NCBI RefSeq assembly: GCF_026719705.1
Contig: NZ_JAPPRR010000003.1
Span: 1-64,000 of the forward strand
Direction of reading: 5' to 3'
From: Pseudokordiimonas caeni
Lineage (GTDB): Bacteria > Pseudomonadota > Alphaproteobacteria > Sphingomonadales > Kordiimonadaceae
Length of the DNA stretch: 64,000 nucleotides
The notes under the pieces are model-generated. The model made no database searches. It saw only the letters and a program-made list of their open reading frames with translations, and was not told the origin of the DNA. The position numbers and the translations under genes are program-made. Every line of letters begins with the position of its first letter. The stretch's first letter is position 1. Positions 16,700 through 26,132 of this stretch are shown one piece after another.

Positions 16700-17596
16700 A
16701 TGTCGCGATTTGAAGCCATGCAGGTGTTTGTCAAAGTCGCCGAGACCGGCAACTTTGCCGAGGCCGCCCGACAGCTGAACATGAGCCCGCCCTCGGTTAC
16801 CCGTGCGGTTAAATTCCTGGAAGACCAGATCGGCACCTTGCTCTTCGCGCGGACGACGCGGTCTGTGAAGCTCACGGAGGCCGGGGAGCGCTATGTCGAC
16901 GATTGCCGCCGCATCCTTGCCGACGTGTCGGAGGCCGAAGCGTTTGCTGCCGGCATGTATGCTCGCCCGACCGGCACGCTGACTGTCACGGCATCGGTTC
17001 TCTTCGGCCAGAAATTCATGGTGCCAATCCTGACAGACTATCTGGCCCAAAATCCCGAGGTTTCCGTGCGGGCGCTGTTTGTCGACCGCATCGTCAACAT
17101 GGTTGACGAGGGGATTGATGTCGGCATCCGCATCGGTCACCTGCCGGACTCGAGCCTCAGCGCCATTCGCGTCGGCTCGGTCCGGCGTGTGGTCTGCGGC
17201 TCGCCGGGCTATTTTGCAGCGCGGGGTGTGCCAACCGTTCCGCAGGATCTGGCACAGCATAGCGTGGTGACAAGCACCAGTTCGTTTTCATCGCTGGAAT
17301 GGCGGTTCGGCACCAACCGGAAATCCTCGATCAATGTTGTTCCGCGGCTGACCTTTAGCACCTACGAGGCGGTTATCCAGGCGACCCTGCAGGATTGGGG
17401 CTTGTCCCGCCCCCTGTCATATCAGGTGGCGCCGTACCTGATGGATGGAAGCCTTCAAACCGTGCTCACGGATTATGAAGAAGCACCGCTGCCGATCCAT
17501 ATCGTCCATCCCGAGGGGCGCCGCGCCCCCGCGAAGGTGCGTGCGTTCATCGATCTGGCGGCTGCCACGCTGCGCGCCAACCGGTTCCTTAATTGA
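16700..17596 (+). CDS. LysR-family transcriptional regulator
   Basis: This 298-residue protein has the standard LysR layout: an N-terminal winged HTH (FVKVAETGNFAEAARQLNMS and SVTRAVKFLEDQIG, then LFARTTRSVKLTEAGE) and a substrate-binding domain with the typical PTGTLTVTASVLFGQ entry. It resembles the CrgA/DmlR-like branch. It is divergent from the GST gene and probably senses an electrophile or aromatic compound handled by the GST-flavoprotein cluster. Confidence 0.92.
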   Translation: MSRFEAMQVFVKVAETGNFAEAARQLNMSPPSVTRAVKFLEDQIGTLLFARTTRSVKLTEAGERYVDDCRRILADVSEAEAFAAGMYARPTGTLTVTASVLFGQKFMVPILTDYLAQNPEVSVRALFVDRIVNMVDEGIDVGIRIGHLPDSSLSAIRVGSVRRVVCGSPGYFAARGVPTVPQDLAQHSVVTSTSSFSSLEWRFGTNRKSSINVVPRLTFSTYEAVIQATLQDWGLSRPLSYQVAPYLMDGSLQTVLTDYEEAPLPIHIVHPEGRRAPAKVRAFIDLAAATLRANRFLN

Positions 17597-17624
17597 GCGC
17601 GGCCGGGCGGCTCAGCCGCAGGGA

Positions 17625-17673
17625 TCGGGAACGTTTCGTGGAATAATCCCTTTCAGATTATCCATGTTCCCGA
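17625..17673 (+). repeat. Long interrupted hairpin after the LysR gene
   Basis: TCGGGAAC (17625-17632) pairs with GTTCCCGA (17666-17673). TGGAATAATC (17639-17648) pairs with GATTATCCA (17656-17664) apart from a bulged A. The internal loop and seven-base apical loop give a long stem 28 bases after the LysR stop. There is no T run, so it could be a processing or regulatory structure as readily as a terminator. The remainder of 17597-17787 shows nothing else. Confidence 0.55.
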
Positions 17674-17787
17674 GATGCGCCGGCAGCTTTTGTTTTTTTC
17701 ACGCCTCTTGCTCGTTTGCAATTCGGGGTTTCGGTCAGGGGCCGGTGCGTGTAGGCTGGGCAACTGAGGAACTGGAAGGGGTCGCCG

Positions 17788-18699
17788 GTGTCGCTTGTCG
17801 CCCAGCGGGCAAAGCTCGCATCGCAAAAATTGCATTTCATCTCTGGCCTGCCACGGTCGGGATCGACGCTTCTTTCGGCGCTTCTTCGCCAGAACCCGCG
17901 CTTTCATGCCTCGATGTCGAGTGCGCTTGCGCCGCTTGTGTCGGCGAACCTGAATATCATGGGGTCGGGCACCGAGGTTTCGCTTCTGCTTGAGGAAAGC
18001 CAGCGTCCGGCGATCCTGAAGGCCGTGGTGGCAGCCTTTTGCCGCACCACGACCGACCGCGAGATTTTCTTTGACACCAACCGCCAGTGGACAGCGCGGA
18101 TGCCGCTTCTGGCGGACATGTTCCCGGATGCGAAGGTGATCGCCTGCGTGCGCGATGTGCCGTGGGTGATGGATAGCTTGGAGCGCATGTTCCGCAAGGA
18201 CCCTTACGAGAATACCCGCATGTTCGGAAACGACGGCGAGCGGACAACCGTATACAGCCGCACCGAGGCGCTCGCCCGCCACAACCGGCTTGTCGGCCTT
18301 GCCTGGACCTCGCTGAAAGAAGCCTTTTACGGCGAGCATTCGAAGCGCCTGCTGATCGTGGACTACGAAATCCTGAGCCGGGCGCCTGAGAAGACGTTGA
18401 AGCTCGTGTACCAGTTTCTGGGCGAGGACTGGTACAAGGACCATGATTTCGACAAGGTGACATACGACGCCCCACGCTTTGATGAAGCGCTCGGCATGAA
18501 GGGGCTGCACACAGTGCGGCCGAAGGTGGAATTCAAGGCGCGCAAGACGATCCTGCCGCCAGACCTGTTCCGGAAGTTCGAGGGGATGGATTTCTGGAAA
18601 GACACCGCCGGCAGCAGCGCCAGTGTGATTGTGGCGCAGTCGGGGGCCGGTGCGAGTGCGGCCCGCGGTGCGGGAACACTTGAAGACGCGGCAGAATAG
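17788..18699 (+). CDS. Sulfotransferase family protein
   Basis: This 303-residue protein has the PAPS 5'-phosphosulfate loop GLPRSGSTLL at 20-29. A second conserved segment is VIACVRDVPWVMDSL, the R-D 3'-phosphate motif. The C-terminal part contains VDYEILSRAPEKTLKLVYQF and an ILPPDLFRKFE tail. It would transfer a sulfuryl group from PAPS to an unknown acceptor. It starts at a GTG after GGAAGGGG. It is 68 bases upstream of the giant RTX adhesin, so sulfation of a surface polymer or peptide is possible but unproven. The low-complexity last 40 residues look like a disordered tail. Confidence 0.85.
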   Translation: MSLVAQRAKLASQKLHFISGLPRSGSTLLSALLRQNPRFHASMSSALAPLVSANLNIMGSGTEVSLLLEESQRPAILKAVVAAFCRTTTDREIFFDTNRQWTARMPLLADMFPDAKVIACVRDVPWVMDSLERMFRKDPYENTRMFGNDGERTTVYSRTEALARHNRLVGLAWTSLKEAFYGEHSKRLLIVDYEILSRAPEKTLKLVYQFLGEDWYKDHDFDKVTYDAPRFDEALGMKGLHTVRPKVEFKARKTILPPDLFRKFEGMDFWKDTAGSSASVIVAQSGAGASAARGAGTLEDAAE

Positions 18700-18767
18700 G
18701 CCGCGGCATCAGATTGTTGAGTAACCCGGGCAGCGCAAACACGGCCCGGACATGTTGGAGGGGCATC

Positions 18768-21700
18768 ATGCCGGACGATATCGATCTGAAATTCACCACA
18801 GGCGAGGCACAGGAAGCGCTGGAACCCGTGCTCGTTTCGGGTGGTGGCGCGCTGGTCGCGGTCGATACGTCGGTCGCCGGTTATGAGGCGCTTCTCACGG
18901 GCCTGTCGCCGGACGTCGAAGTACTGTTTTTCGATGGTGGTGCAGGTGGGCTTGCGGCGCTCGCCGATGCCGTCGGCGGGCGCGCCGGGCTCTCATCCAT
19001 CCAGATCGTCTCGCACGGCGGCGAGGGAGCACTCGCCTTCGGCACCGATACGGTGACGGCCGACACTCTTGCAGACTATAGCGACGCGCTGGCCACCATC
19101 GGCGCAGCCCTTGCTGACGATGGCGATCTGCTTCTTTATGGCTGCAACGTCGGTACCGGTGGTGCGGGACAGGCGTTTATTGATGCGATGGCGGCCGCGA
19201 CGGGTGCCGATGTGGCGGCGTCCGACGATCTCACCGGTGCTGCTTCGAAAGGTGGCGACTGGGATCTTGAAATCCGCACCGGCGATATCGAGGCCGATGC
19301 GCCCTTCACGGCGGAAGCACTTGCCGATTTCTCGGATGTGCTGGCGACTTTCACCCTGAGCACCTTTGCCGACGGTGGCAACAATCTCACCTCGTCTGGT
19401 TTTACGGTCGCCGGATGGTCGGGCGGCAGTGTGCGAGGTGTCAACCCGGACGTTGGTGGTGCCTACATCGACCATTCGAATCTCAATGTCACCGGGAGCT
19501 ATTTCACGGTTACCGGGGGCGGTGGTTACGGGAATTTCTCCCTGACAAACCTTGTGATCGCCGAATATGCCGACGGCGTATATTTCGACAATATCAAGAT
19601 TGTCGGTACAAAAGCAGATACCTCGACCGTGGAAACAGCAGTCAAGGACGTGCCGACCAGCTATCTCGGTGACACTGTCACGTTCACGGACGGGGCAGAT
19701 TTCACCGATCCGGATTGGGATAATATTGTCTCGTTCAAGGTCTATTTCGACGTGACGGGTGGCTCAGCGCCCAGTCAGGTGAATCTTGTCAGCTTTGCGG
19801 CTACCCCGGCAGTCGTGAACAATGCGCCGACGGTGGCGGGTGCGCCTTCCGACATAACGGTCATCGAAGATACGCCCGGCAACCTCGATCTTTCCGCGGT
19901 CACTTTCGCGGATGCGGATGGTGACAGCCTGACCGTCACGCTGGCGGCGGGTGCCGGCACCATGGCAGCGTCCTCGGGCGGCGGGGTCACGGTTGGTGGC
20001 TCCGGCACCGGGACGATGACGCTGTCGGGCACTGCCGCAAACATCAACACCTATCTCGATACCGCATCGAACATCCAGTATACGGGCGCCTCGAACGCGA
20101 ACGGAGACAATGCCACCACGCTGACCATCACCCCGAATGACGGCACGGTGGATGGAACGGCTGCCAATGTGAACATTGATATCACGGCAGTGAATGACGA
20201 TCCGTCCGGCGCTGGCGCGCCCTCGGATATCACTGTGACTGAAGACACGGGCTCGGCGGTGGATTTCAGCGGTATCAGTTTCACCGATGTGGACGGGGAT
20301 ACGGTCACGGTGAAGGTTTCGGCGGGCGCCGGCACCTTCGGGCTTGCCAATCCGGCGGGATATTCGGTGACAGCTAGCGGCAATGGCACCGGGACCTTCA
20401 CCCTCACCGGCACGGTTGCCAATATCGAGAGCTATTTCGATACGCCGACGAACGTGATGTATACGAGTGCGGCCAATGCAGTCGGCAATGATGTTACGAC
20501 CATCGCGGTCACCATCAATGATGGCAATGGCGGCGGCGACATCGCGGTTGGTACCGTGAATGTCGACAGCACGGCAGTGAACGACGCCCCGACTTTCGCC
20601 GGGCTTGATGGCTCGCCTTCCTTCACCGAGGGCGGCAGTGCCGTCACGCTCGATAGCAATGTGACCATCGCAGACCTGGAGCTTGATGCCGCCGACAATT
20701 TTGCCGGCGCTTCGCTCACTGTCGCCCGCAACGGCGGCGCCGACGCGACCGACACATTCGGCTTCGCAGCAAGTGGCAGCTTTGCGGTCTCGGGCGGCAA
20801 CCTGCAGGCGGGCGGCCTGACGTTTGCGACCTTCACGAATGCGGGCGGCACGCTGACCATCAATTTCACGTCCTCGGGCACCAATGCCACGGGGACGCTT
20901 GTGGATGCGGTGCTGCAGGCTATTGCCTACCAGAATACGTCCGACGCTCCGCCAGCCAGCGCGCAGCTCGACTGGACCTTCAGCGACGGCAACAGCGCCA
21001 ACGCGCAAGGCACGGGCGACAATCCGGGCACGGTGACGGGCTCGACGACTGTTTCGATCACCGGTGTGAATGACGAACCGACCCTGACAGCAACAGGGGG
21101 TGACCCCACCTATGTGGAAGGGGCGGTTGCATCCGATCTGTTCAACACGGTGACGGCGTCGACCGTGGAAAGCGGACAGACGGTCAGTGGGCTGACCCTG
21201 ACTGTGACGAACCTGTCGGACGGGGCTTCTGAAATACTCGCCGCAGACGGCACATCCATAGCGCTCACGAATGGCAACAGCGGCACGACCGCAACCAACA
21301 GCCTGTCATACAGTGTGTCGGTCACCGGCGGTACGGCTACCGTGACCCTGTCCGGCGGCACCATGAGTGAGGCTGCCACTAGCACTCTTGTTGACGGCCT
21401 TGGCTACCAGAACACCAGCGACAATCCGACAACCGGGTCAAGCCGGGTGGTTACCATCACCAGTATTACCGACAGCGGCGGCACCGCGGGCGGCGGGGAC
21501 GATACGGCCTCGCTCTCGATTGCTTCCACCGTTTCGCTGACCCCTGTGAACGATGCCCCGGCTGTGGGCAATGTGTTTGGCGACAGCGCGAGCCAGGTGG
21601 TGGCTGGCACGGGGGCAGGCAATGTGGCTGATCTGGATGACGCGACTGTCTCGAACCCCGATTCCGCCGACTATAACGGCGGCTCGCTGACCATCGCCCA

Positions 21701-24275
21701 AACGCTTGGCACCGCGAATGGCAGCTGGTCGGTTGATGGCACCAATGTCACCTCGGGCGGGGACGCCGTCATTTCGGCGGGCGAAACGATCATGGTCGGC
21801 GGCGTCGCCGTCGGCACGGTGCATGCCACGAACGACGGGCAAGGCGGCAATATGCTCGAAATCGCCTTCGATACGGCGAATGCCACGTCGGCGAATATCC
21901 AGACGCTGGTCCAGAACCTGAATTATTCGGGCCCGAGCGGCCTTGGCGCGCGGGACTTCACCCTGACGCTGAACGACGGCGACGGCACCGCCAATGGCGG
22001 CGACGAGGACGTGGCCGGTTCCTTCACGATCACGGTGACGCCGAACCCGCCGGTCATCAGCAACCTCAATGGCGACAGCGCCACCTTCACGGAAGGCGGC
22101 AGCGCGGTTGCCCTTGATGCTGGCACAGCGGCGGCGGTCACGGATGCGGATTCGGCCGATTTTGATGGCGGTAACCTGACGGTCGGCTACCAGTCCGGCC
22201 AGCAGAATGAAGACCGGATCACGCTTGATACCACCGGTACGGTCACGTTGTCGGCCGGCATGACGGCAGGCTCGACCGTTTCGGTCGGCGGCACCGCCAT
22301 CGGCACGATTGAGGCGGGCGCCACCGGGGGGGCGGGCGAAGACCTCATCATCACCTTCAATGCCGATGCAACGCCGGCCCGTGTGCAGACGCTGGTGCAG
22401 GCATTGCAGTATGACAATACGGGCGGCGACACCCCGACGGACGGCGACCGCGAGATCCGCGTCACCATTACCGATGCAGGCTCGAACGCGGCATCGGGCT
22501 CGGCGGACGTCACGATCAATGTGGACCCGGTGAATGACAATCCGGCGGCCACGGGCGTACCGGCGGATGTGACGGTGACCGAGGACACGGCCTCGAACCT
22601 CGATATCTCGGCAATCGCTCTCAGTGACGATAGCGGGGCCGCGTCGGTAACCGTCACGCTTTCGGTCGATGCCGGCACCATGACGGCCTCGACGGGCGGC
22701 GGGGTCACGGTGACAGGCACCGGCACCGGCACGCTTTCGCTTGCAGGTACGATTGGCGATATCGATACGTGGCTCAACACCGCGTCGAACGTGCAATATA
22801 CGGGGGCGGCGAATGCGGCAGGCGATGACGCCGCGACGCTGACGATCACGGCGAACGACGGCGGCAGCACGGGCTCGGGCGGCGGCGGTAACGTCACGCT
22901 TGGCACCGTCAATATCGATATCACCGGCGTGAACGACGCGCCGACCTCGGCAGGCGGCACGGCTTCGGGCACGGCCGGGAATGCCCTCACGTTCGCCGCT
23001 TCCAACTTCGCCTTTGCTGACGTGGACAGCGGCGACACGCTGGCCAGCGTCCGCATCGATACGCTGCCGGCAACGGGCACGTTGAAGCTGAACGGCGTGG
23101 ATGTGACGCTGAACCAGGTGATTGCCGCGGCGGATATCGCGCAACTCACCTACACGGGGGATGCGGCAGGCAGCTATAGCTTCACCTACAGTGTGAACGA
23201 CGGCACGACCTTCACGGCGGCACCGGCCACGATGACGGTTACGCTGGGCCTGGCCAATCAACGGCCGACGTCGCCGCAATTAAGTGCCCTGACGGTATCG
23301 GAAAACGCGGCCGGTGCCACGATCGGCACGGTCACCTCGGTCGACCCCGAGGGCACGCCGATCACTTTCAGTGTTTCGGACGAGAGGTTCGAGATTGTGA
23401 ATGGTTCGCTGAAACTCAAGGCTGGCGTTGCGCTAGACCATGAAAGCGAAGCGACCGTCCAGATAACGATCACGGCCACCGATGCAACCGGCCTGACACG
23501 CGACCGCGGCTTCACGATCCAGGTTGCGGATGTGAATGAAGTCAACGGTACGGAGGGAGCCGATACACTGACCGGATCGGGCTTCGACGATTTCATCCTG
23601 CCGGGAGGCGGGGATGATATCGTCTCGACCGGCGATGGCCGGGATACCATCTTTGGCGGCCTTGGTGCCGATACGGTTTCAGGCGGCGGGGATGATGATT
23701 TCCTGATCGGTGGGCAGGGTAGCGACAGCGTCGTTGGCGGTTCGGGTGATGATCTTGTCTATGCCGGCTTCGAGGATGACGGCGACGACATGGTTGAAGG
23801 GGATGACGGCAACGATACGCTCGGTGGTGGCACCGGCAACGATACAGTGTCGGGCGGGAATGGCAGTGACTTGATGTGGGGACGCGGCGGCAGTGACAGC
23901 CTCGAGGGCGGTGCCGGCGATGACATCCTCTTCAACGGCGCAGGCGACGATACGGTTTCGGGGGGCGACGGCGATGACATGCTATGGGCCAGCGAGGGCG
24001 ACGACATGCTCTCGGGGGGCGACGGTGCCGATACCTTCGTTTTCGGTGCTCTGGCAGGCAACGACACCATCACCGACTTCGATGTGACGGAAGATGTGTT
24101 GAACCTTGCCTTTGCCCAGACAGGCTTCACCTCGCTTGCCGATGTGCAGGGTGCGGCTTCCGAGGTCACGCAGGATGAGCAAACCGGTGTGCTGATCGAT
24201 CTTGGCGGGGAAAACAGTGTCTTCCTTGCGGGGCTCGATCTTGCCGATTTGAATGACATGACAATCCTGTTCTGA
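18768..24275 (+). CDS. Giant DUF4347-VCBS-RTX secreted adhesin (1835 aa)
   Basis: ATG 18768 follows TTGGAGGGG. The N-terminal DUF4347 domain covers about residues 20-190 with SHGGEG (H83) and YGCNVG (C126), a His/Cys pair recalling caspase-like clan CD folds. About 350-1480 hold many cadherin/VCBS-like repeats of 100-120 residues, often opening with ITVxEDT or PTFxEGGSAV and closing with VNDAP. About 1480-1580 form a cadherin domain. About 1590-1750 carry GGxGxD calcium repeats. The end resembles the C-terminus of the 820-aa adhesin (TGVLIDLGGENSVFLAGLDL). There is no Sec signal, which fits type I secretion. The repeats are near-identical in places, so copy number may vary. Confidence 0.9.
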   Translation: MPDDIDLKFTTGEAQEALEPVLVSGGGALVAVDTSVAGYEALLTGLSPDVEVLFFDGGAGGLAALADAVGGRAGLSSIQIVSHGGEGALAFGTDTVTADTLADYSDALATIGAALADDGDLLLYGCNVGTGGAGQAFIDAMAAATGADVAASDDLTGAASKGGDWDLEIRTGDIEADAPFTAEALADFSDVLATFTLSTFADGGNNLTSSGFTVAGWSGGSVRGVNPDVGGAYIDHSNLNVTGSYFTVTGGGGYGNFSLTNLVIAEYADGVYFDNIKIVGTKADTSTVETAVKDVPTSYLGDTVTFTDGADFTDPDWDNIVSFKVYFDVTGGSAPSQVNLVSFAATPAVVNNAPTVAGAPSDITVIEDTPGNLDLSAVTFADADGDSLTVTLAAGAGTMAASSGGGVTVGGSGTGTMTLSGTAANINTYLDTASNIQYTGASNANGDNATTLTITPNDGTVDGTAANVNIDITAVNDDPSGAGAPSDITVTEDTGSAVDFSGISFTDVDGDTVTVKVSAGAGTFGLANPAGYSVTASGNGTGTFTLTGTVANIESYFDTPTNVMYTSAANAVGNDVTTIAVTINDGNGGGDIAVGTVNVDSTAVNDAPTFAGLDGSPSFTEGGSAVTLDSNVTIADLELDAADNFAGASLTVARNGGADATDTFGFAASGSFAVSGGNLQAGGLTFATFTNAGGTLTINFTSSGTNATGTLVDAVLQAIAYQNTSDAPPASAQLDWTFSDGNSANAQGTGDNPGTVTGSTTVSITGVNDEPTLTATGGDPTYVEGAVASDLFNTVTASTVESGQTVSGLTLTVTNLSDGASEILAADGTSIALTNGNSGTTATNSLSYSVSVTGGTATVTLSGGTMSEAATSTLVDGLGYQNTSDNPTTGSSRVVTITSITDSGGTAGGGDDTASLSIASTVSLTPVNDAPAVGNVFGDSASQVVAGTGAGNVADLDDATVSNPDSADYNGGSLTIAQTLGTANGSWSVDGTNVTSGGDAVISAGETIMVGGVAVGTVHATNDGQGGNMLEIAFDTANATSANIQTLVQNLNYSGPSGLGARDFTLTLNDGDGTANGGDEDVAGSFTITVTPNPPVISNLNGDSATFTEGGSAVALDAGTAAAVTDADSADFDGGNLTVGYQSGQQNEDRITLDTTGTVTLSAGMTAGSTVSVGGTAIGTIEAGATGGAGEDLIITFNADATPARVQTLVQALQYDNTGGDTPTDGDREIRVTITDAGSNAASGSADVTINVDPVNDNPAATGVPADVTVTEDTASNLDISAIALSDDSGAASVTVTLSVDAGTMTASTGGGVTVTGTGTGTLSLAGTIGDIDTWLNTASNVQYTGAANAAGDDAATLTITANDGGSTGSGGGGNVTLGTVNIDITGVNDAPTSAGGTASGTAGNALTFAASNFAFADVDSGDTLASVRIDTLPATGTLKLNGVDVTLNQVIAAADIAQLTYTGDAAGSYSFTYSVNDGTTFTAAPATMTVTLGLANQRPTSPQLSALTVSENAAGATIGTVTSVDPEGTPITFSVSDERFEIVNGSLKLKAGVALDHESEATVQITITATDATGLTRDRGFTIQVADVNEVNGTEGADTLTGSGFDDFILPGGGDDIVSTGDGRDTIFGGLGADTVSGGGDDDFLIGGQGSDSVVGGSGDDLVYAGFEDDGDDMVEGDDGNDTLGGGTGNDTVSGGNGSDLMWGRGGSDSLEGGAGDDILFNGAGDDTVSGGDGDDMLWASEGDDMLSGGDGADTFVFGALAGNDTITDFDVTEDVLNLAFAQTGFTSLADVQGAASEVTQDEQTGVLIDLGGENSVFLAGLDLADLNDMTILF

Positions 24276-24291
24276 CGAACGGGACGGTTTG

Positions 24292-24329
24292 AACGGTCCG
24301 TTCCCTCTGGGGCGGGCCGTTTTCGTTTC
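24292..24329 (+). terminator. Probable terminator after giant adhesin gene
   Basis: AACGGTCCG (24292-24300) pairs with CGGGCCGTT (24313-24321) with one wobble, followed by TTCGTTT. It lies 17 bases after the adhesin stop. Confidence 0.5.
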
Positions 24330-24422
24330 CGGGCTGGTTGGTTCCGGCCCTTATGAAAATTCATAGTTTCGCCCTGCCCATATGCGGGGCCAGGGTTCGA
24401 ACAAACAGAAAGGCGGGTCGCA

Positions 24423-25145
24423 ATGGCATTGACGGCGGGTGTGATGACCGGTTTGAAGGCAAGGCTGGCGGGGCTCGTGGCAACAGCCCTTTTGGTGGCC
24501 ACCTCTGCTGCCGCCGATGTGTTTGACCATTTCGAGGATACCGAGCGCAATATCTGCAGCAGTGTCGAGGACGCGGCCGTCTTCACCTATTTCAAGGACA
24601 GCTATTACGATCTCGACAAGCACCTGCTCGCCGTCACCGGCGGCAGCCGCTATGACCGGCTTGTGGCCTTGCCGCAGGACAAGCAGGTGGAGCGCCTCGC
24701 GTTCGATCATGACCGCGTGAAAGGCCTGATCCTGCGCATGGGGCGGCTGTTTCCGCGCATGGAGCGACCGCTCGATATCCCGCCGATGATCAAACAACTG
24801 AAGGACGGCGCAATCTGGCAGCCGCTTTCGGATCATCACACTGAGATCCTGAGGGTGGCACTCACCCGGCTGCTGATGCAGGCCGAAGACGGGGCCGCCG
24901 CCAAGATGGCGGCCTTCCTGAAGGCTTTCGACACTTACGAGAACAAGCTTCTGGAAGTGAAAGGTGACGGCGTCACTTCGGACGACGCCCAAAAGCTCTC
25001 TTTCATGCAGGGAGAGGTCGCGAGCCGCTATCGCGACAGCCTGCGCTTCTTCGCAAAAGAAGTGATCTTTGCGGACGATTTCAGGGAAAAGCTGGCGGCA
25101 GGCGTGCAAGAGGCGTGCGCTGGGAAGGCCGAAGAGAAAGAATGA
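24423..25145 (+). CDS. Secreted protein of unknown function (240 aa)
   Basis: The N-terminus MALTAGVMTGLKARLAG with a hydrophobic core and ATSAAADV cleavage region is a Sec signal peptide (about 31 residues). The mature part is alpha-helical, with two cysteines (C42 and one near the end, EACAGKA) that could form a disulfide. No family is recognised. AAAGG precedes the ATG. It is followed after only three bases by the HEAT-like gene, so the two are co-transcribed. Confidence 0.75.
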   Translation: MALTAGVMTGLKARLAGLVATALLVATSAAADVFDHFEDTERNICSSVEDAAVFTYFKDSYYDLDKHLLAVTGGSRYDRLVALPQDKQVERLAFDHDRVKGLILRMGRLFPRMERPLDIPPMIKQLKDGAIWQPLSDHHTEILRVALTRLLMQAEDGAAAKMAAFLKAFDTYENKLLEVKGDGVTSDDAQKLSFMQGEVASRYRDSLRFFAKEVIFADDFREKLAAGVQEACAGKAEEKE

Positions 25146-25148
25146 TCG

Positions 25149-25496
25149 ATGGTATTTGAGAACGAGCTGGATGACGAAGCCATCGAGGCCATCATCGCGG
25201 GCGATTCACATGAGGATCGCTGTATGCTGCCGGTCTGGCTGTCGCTCGATCCGCCTGAAGGTGTGGATGTTGAGGCTGTCTGCGTGCGGTTGGCGCATCA
25301 TGAGCATCCGAATGTGCGGGGCAATGCGATCATGGGGTTTGGCCATCTGGCGCGGGTAACGGGGGAGCTGAACAGGGCGGTCGTGGTGCCGCTGGTGCAG
25401 GCGGCCCTGAAGGACGAAGACGCCTATGTGCGCGGGCACGCGGATGACGCCGCAAGCGATATCCAGCATTTTCTGGGCTGGAAGATAAAGCGCTAG
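25149..25496 (+). CDS. HEAT-repeat-like small protein
   Basis: This 115-residue acidic protein has two to three helical hairpins resembling HEAT repeats (RLAHHEHPNVRGNAIMGFGHLAR, then AALKDEDAYVRGHADDAASDI). Such stand-alone proteins often bind a partner protein. Its stop overlaps the convergent TetR gene by four bases. No signal peptide is seen, so it is cytoplasmic, unlike its operon partner. Confidence 0.75.
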   Translation: MVFENELDDEAIEAIIAGDSHEDRCMLPVWLSLDPPEGVDVEAVCVRLAHHEHPNVRGNAIMGFGHLARVTGELNRAVVVPLVQAALKDEDAYVRGHADDAASDIQHFLGWKIKR

Positions 25497-26104
25497 TCGC
25501 TGACGAAGGTTTTCAACACTTCATCGGCAAGCGAGGCGAGGTCCAGGGGGCCATCCTCTCGCATCCAGTGGCGGCTCCAGGCGAGCGCACCGCGGATCAG
25601 TTGCCGGGCGATACGGGGGTTGTTGCGGAGGCGCCCTTTGACCCCGAGCGCATCCAGTGTATCGCGCCATGCGCGCTCGTAGGCGCCATCCCTGAGCTTC
25701 AGGATCGCCGCGCGGTGTTCCGTGTCGAGGCTCCGCCATTCATCAACGAGCACATAGGCCGCGTGGCCATCCTCCCGGTGGATGGCGCTGAGCTCCGCGA
25801 TCATCAGCGCGCGTAGCGCCCCACGCGGGTCATCCACACCTTCCGTGGCCGCAACCGCCGCTTCCCCCATCGCCTGAGTCGTTGCCGCCATCGCTGTAAA
25901 AAGGATTTCCTGCTTCGATTTGAAGTGATGGAACAGGCTGCCGGAAAGGATTCCGGCGCGCTCGGCAATATCCCTCACCGTCGTGCGCTCATAGCCCCGT
26001 TCATAAAAAAGATCGACAGCAACCGCTAGAATCCGGGCTTTCGCCGGGCTGATGGGGCCAAGCGGAAGGGAGGGCAGGTCGGTCGTGGCAAGGGCTTCAC
26101 TCAT
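25493..26104 (-). CDS. TetR-family regulator of the acyl-CoA operon
   Basis: This 203-residue protein has an N-terminal TetR HTH (AVDLFYERGYERTTVRDIAE, RAGILSGSLFHHFKSKQEIL) and a helical ligand-binding domain ending in the TetR_C_33/LiuR-like EDGPLDLASLADEV. It is divergent from the SDR-carboxylase operon across 81 bases. A palindrome sits in the spacer of that operon's promoter, so it is likely a local repressor released by an acyl-CoA. This matches the placement of AtuR and PsrA-like regulators. Confidence 0.9.
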   Translation of the reverse strand: MSEALATTDLPSLPLGPISPAKARILAVAVDLFYERGYERTTVRDIAERAGILSGSLFHHFKSKQEILFTAMAATTQAMGEAAVAATEGVDDPRGALRALMIAELSAIHREDGHAAYVLVDEWRSLDTEHRAAILKLRDGAYERAWRDTLDALGVKGRLRNNPRIARQLIRGALAWSRHWMREDGPLDLASLADEVLKTFVSD

Positions 26105-26132
26105 GCCGCCAGACTAGCCGGTTGTGCAGTAG

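Noticed and set aside
19800-23000. CRISPR-like repetition
   Set aside because: The periodicity of 300-360 bases reflects protein domains of about 100-120 residues. There are no 25-40-base repeats with unique spacers.
19764-23279. Several long antisense ORFs in the giant adhesin
   Set aside because: They mirror the repeats of the plus-strand gene and show no domains, signals or ribosome sites.
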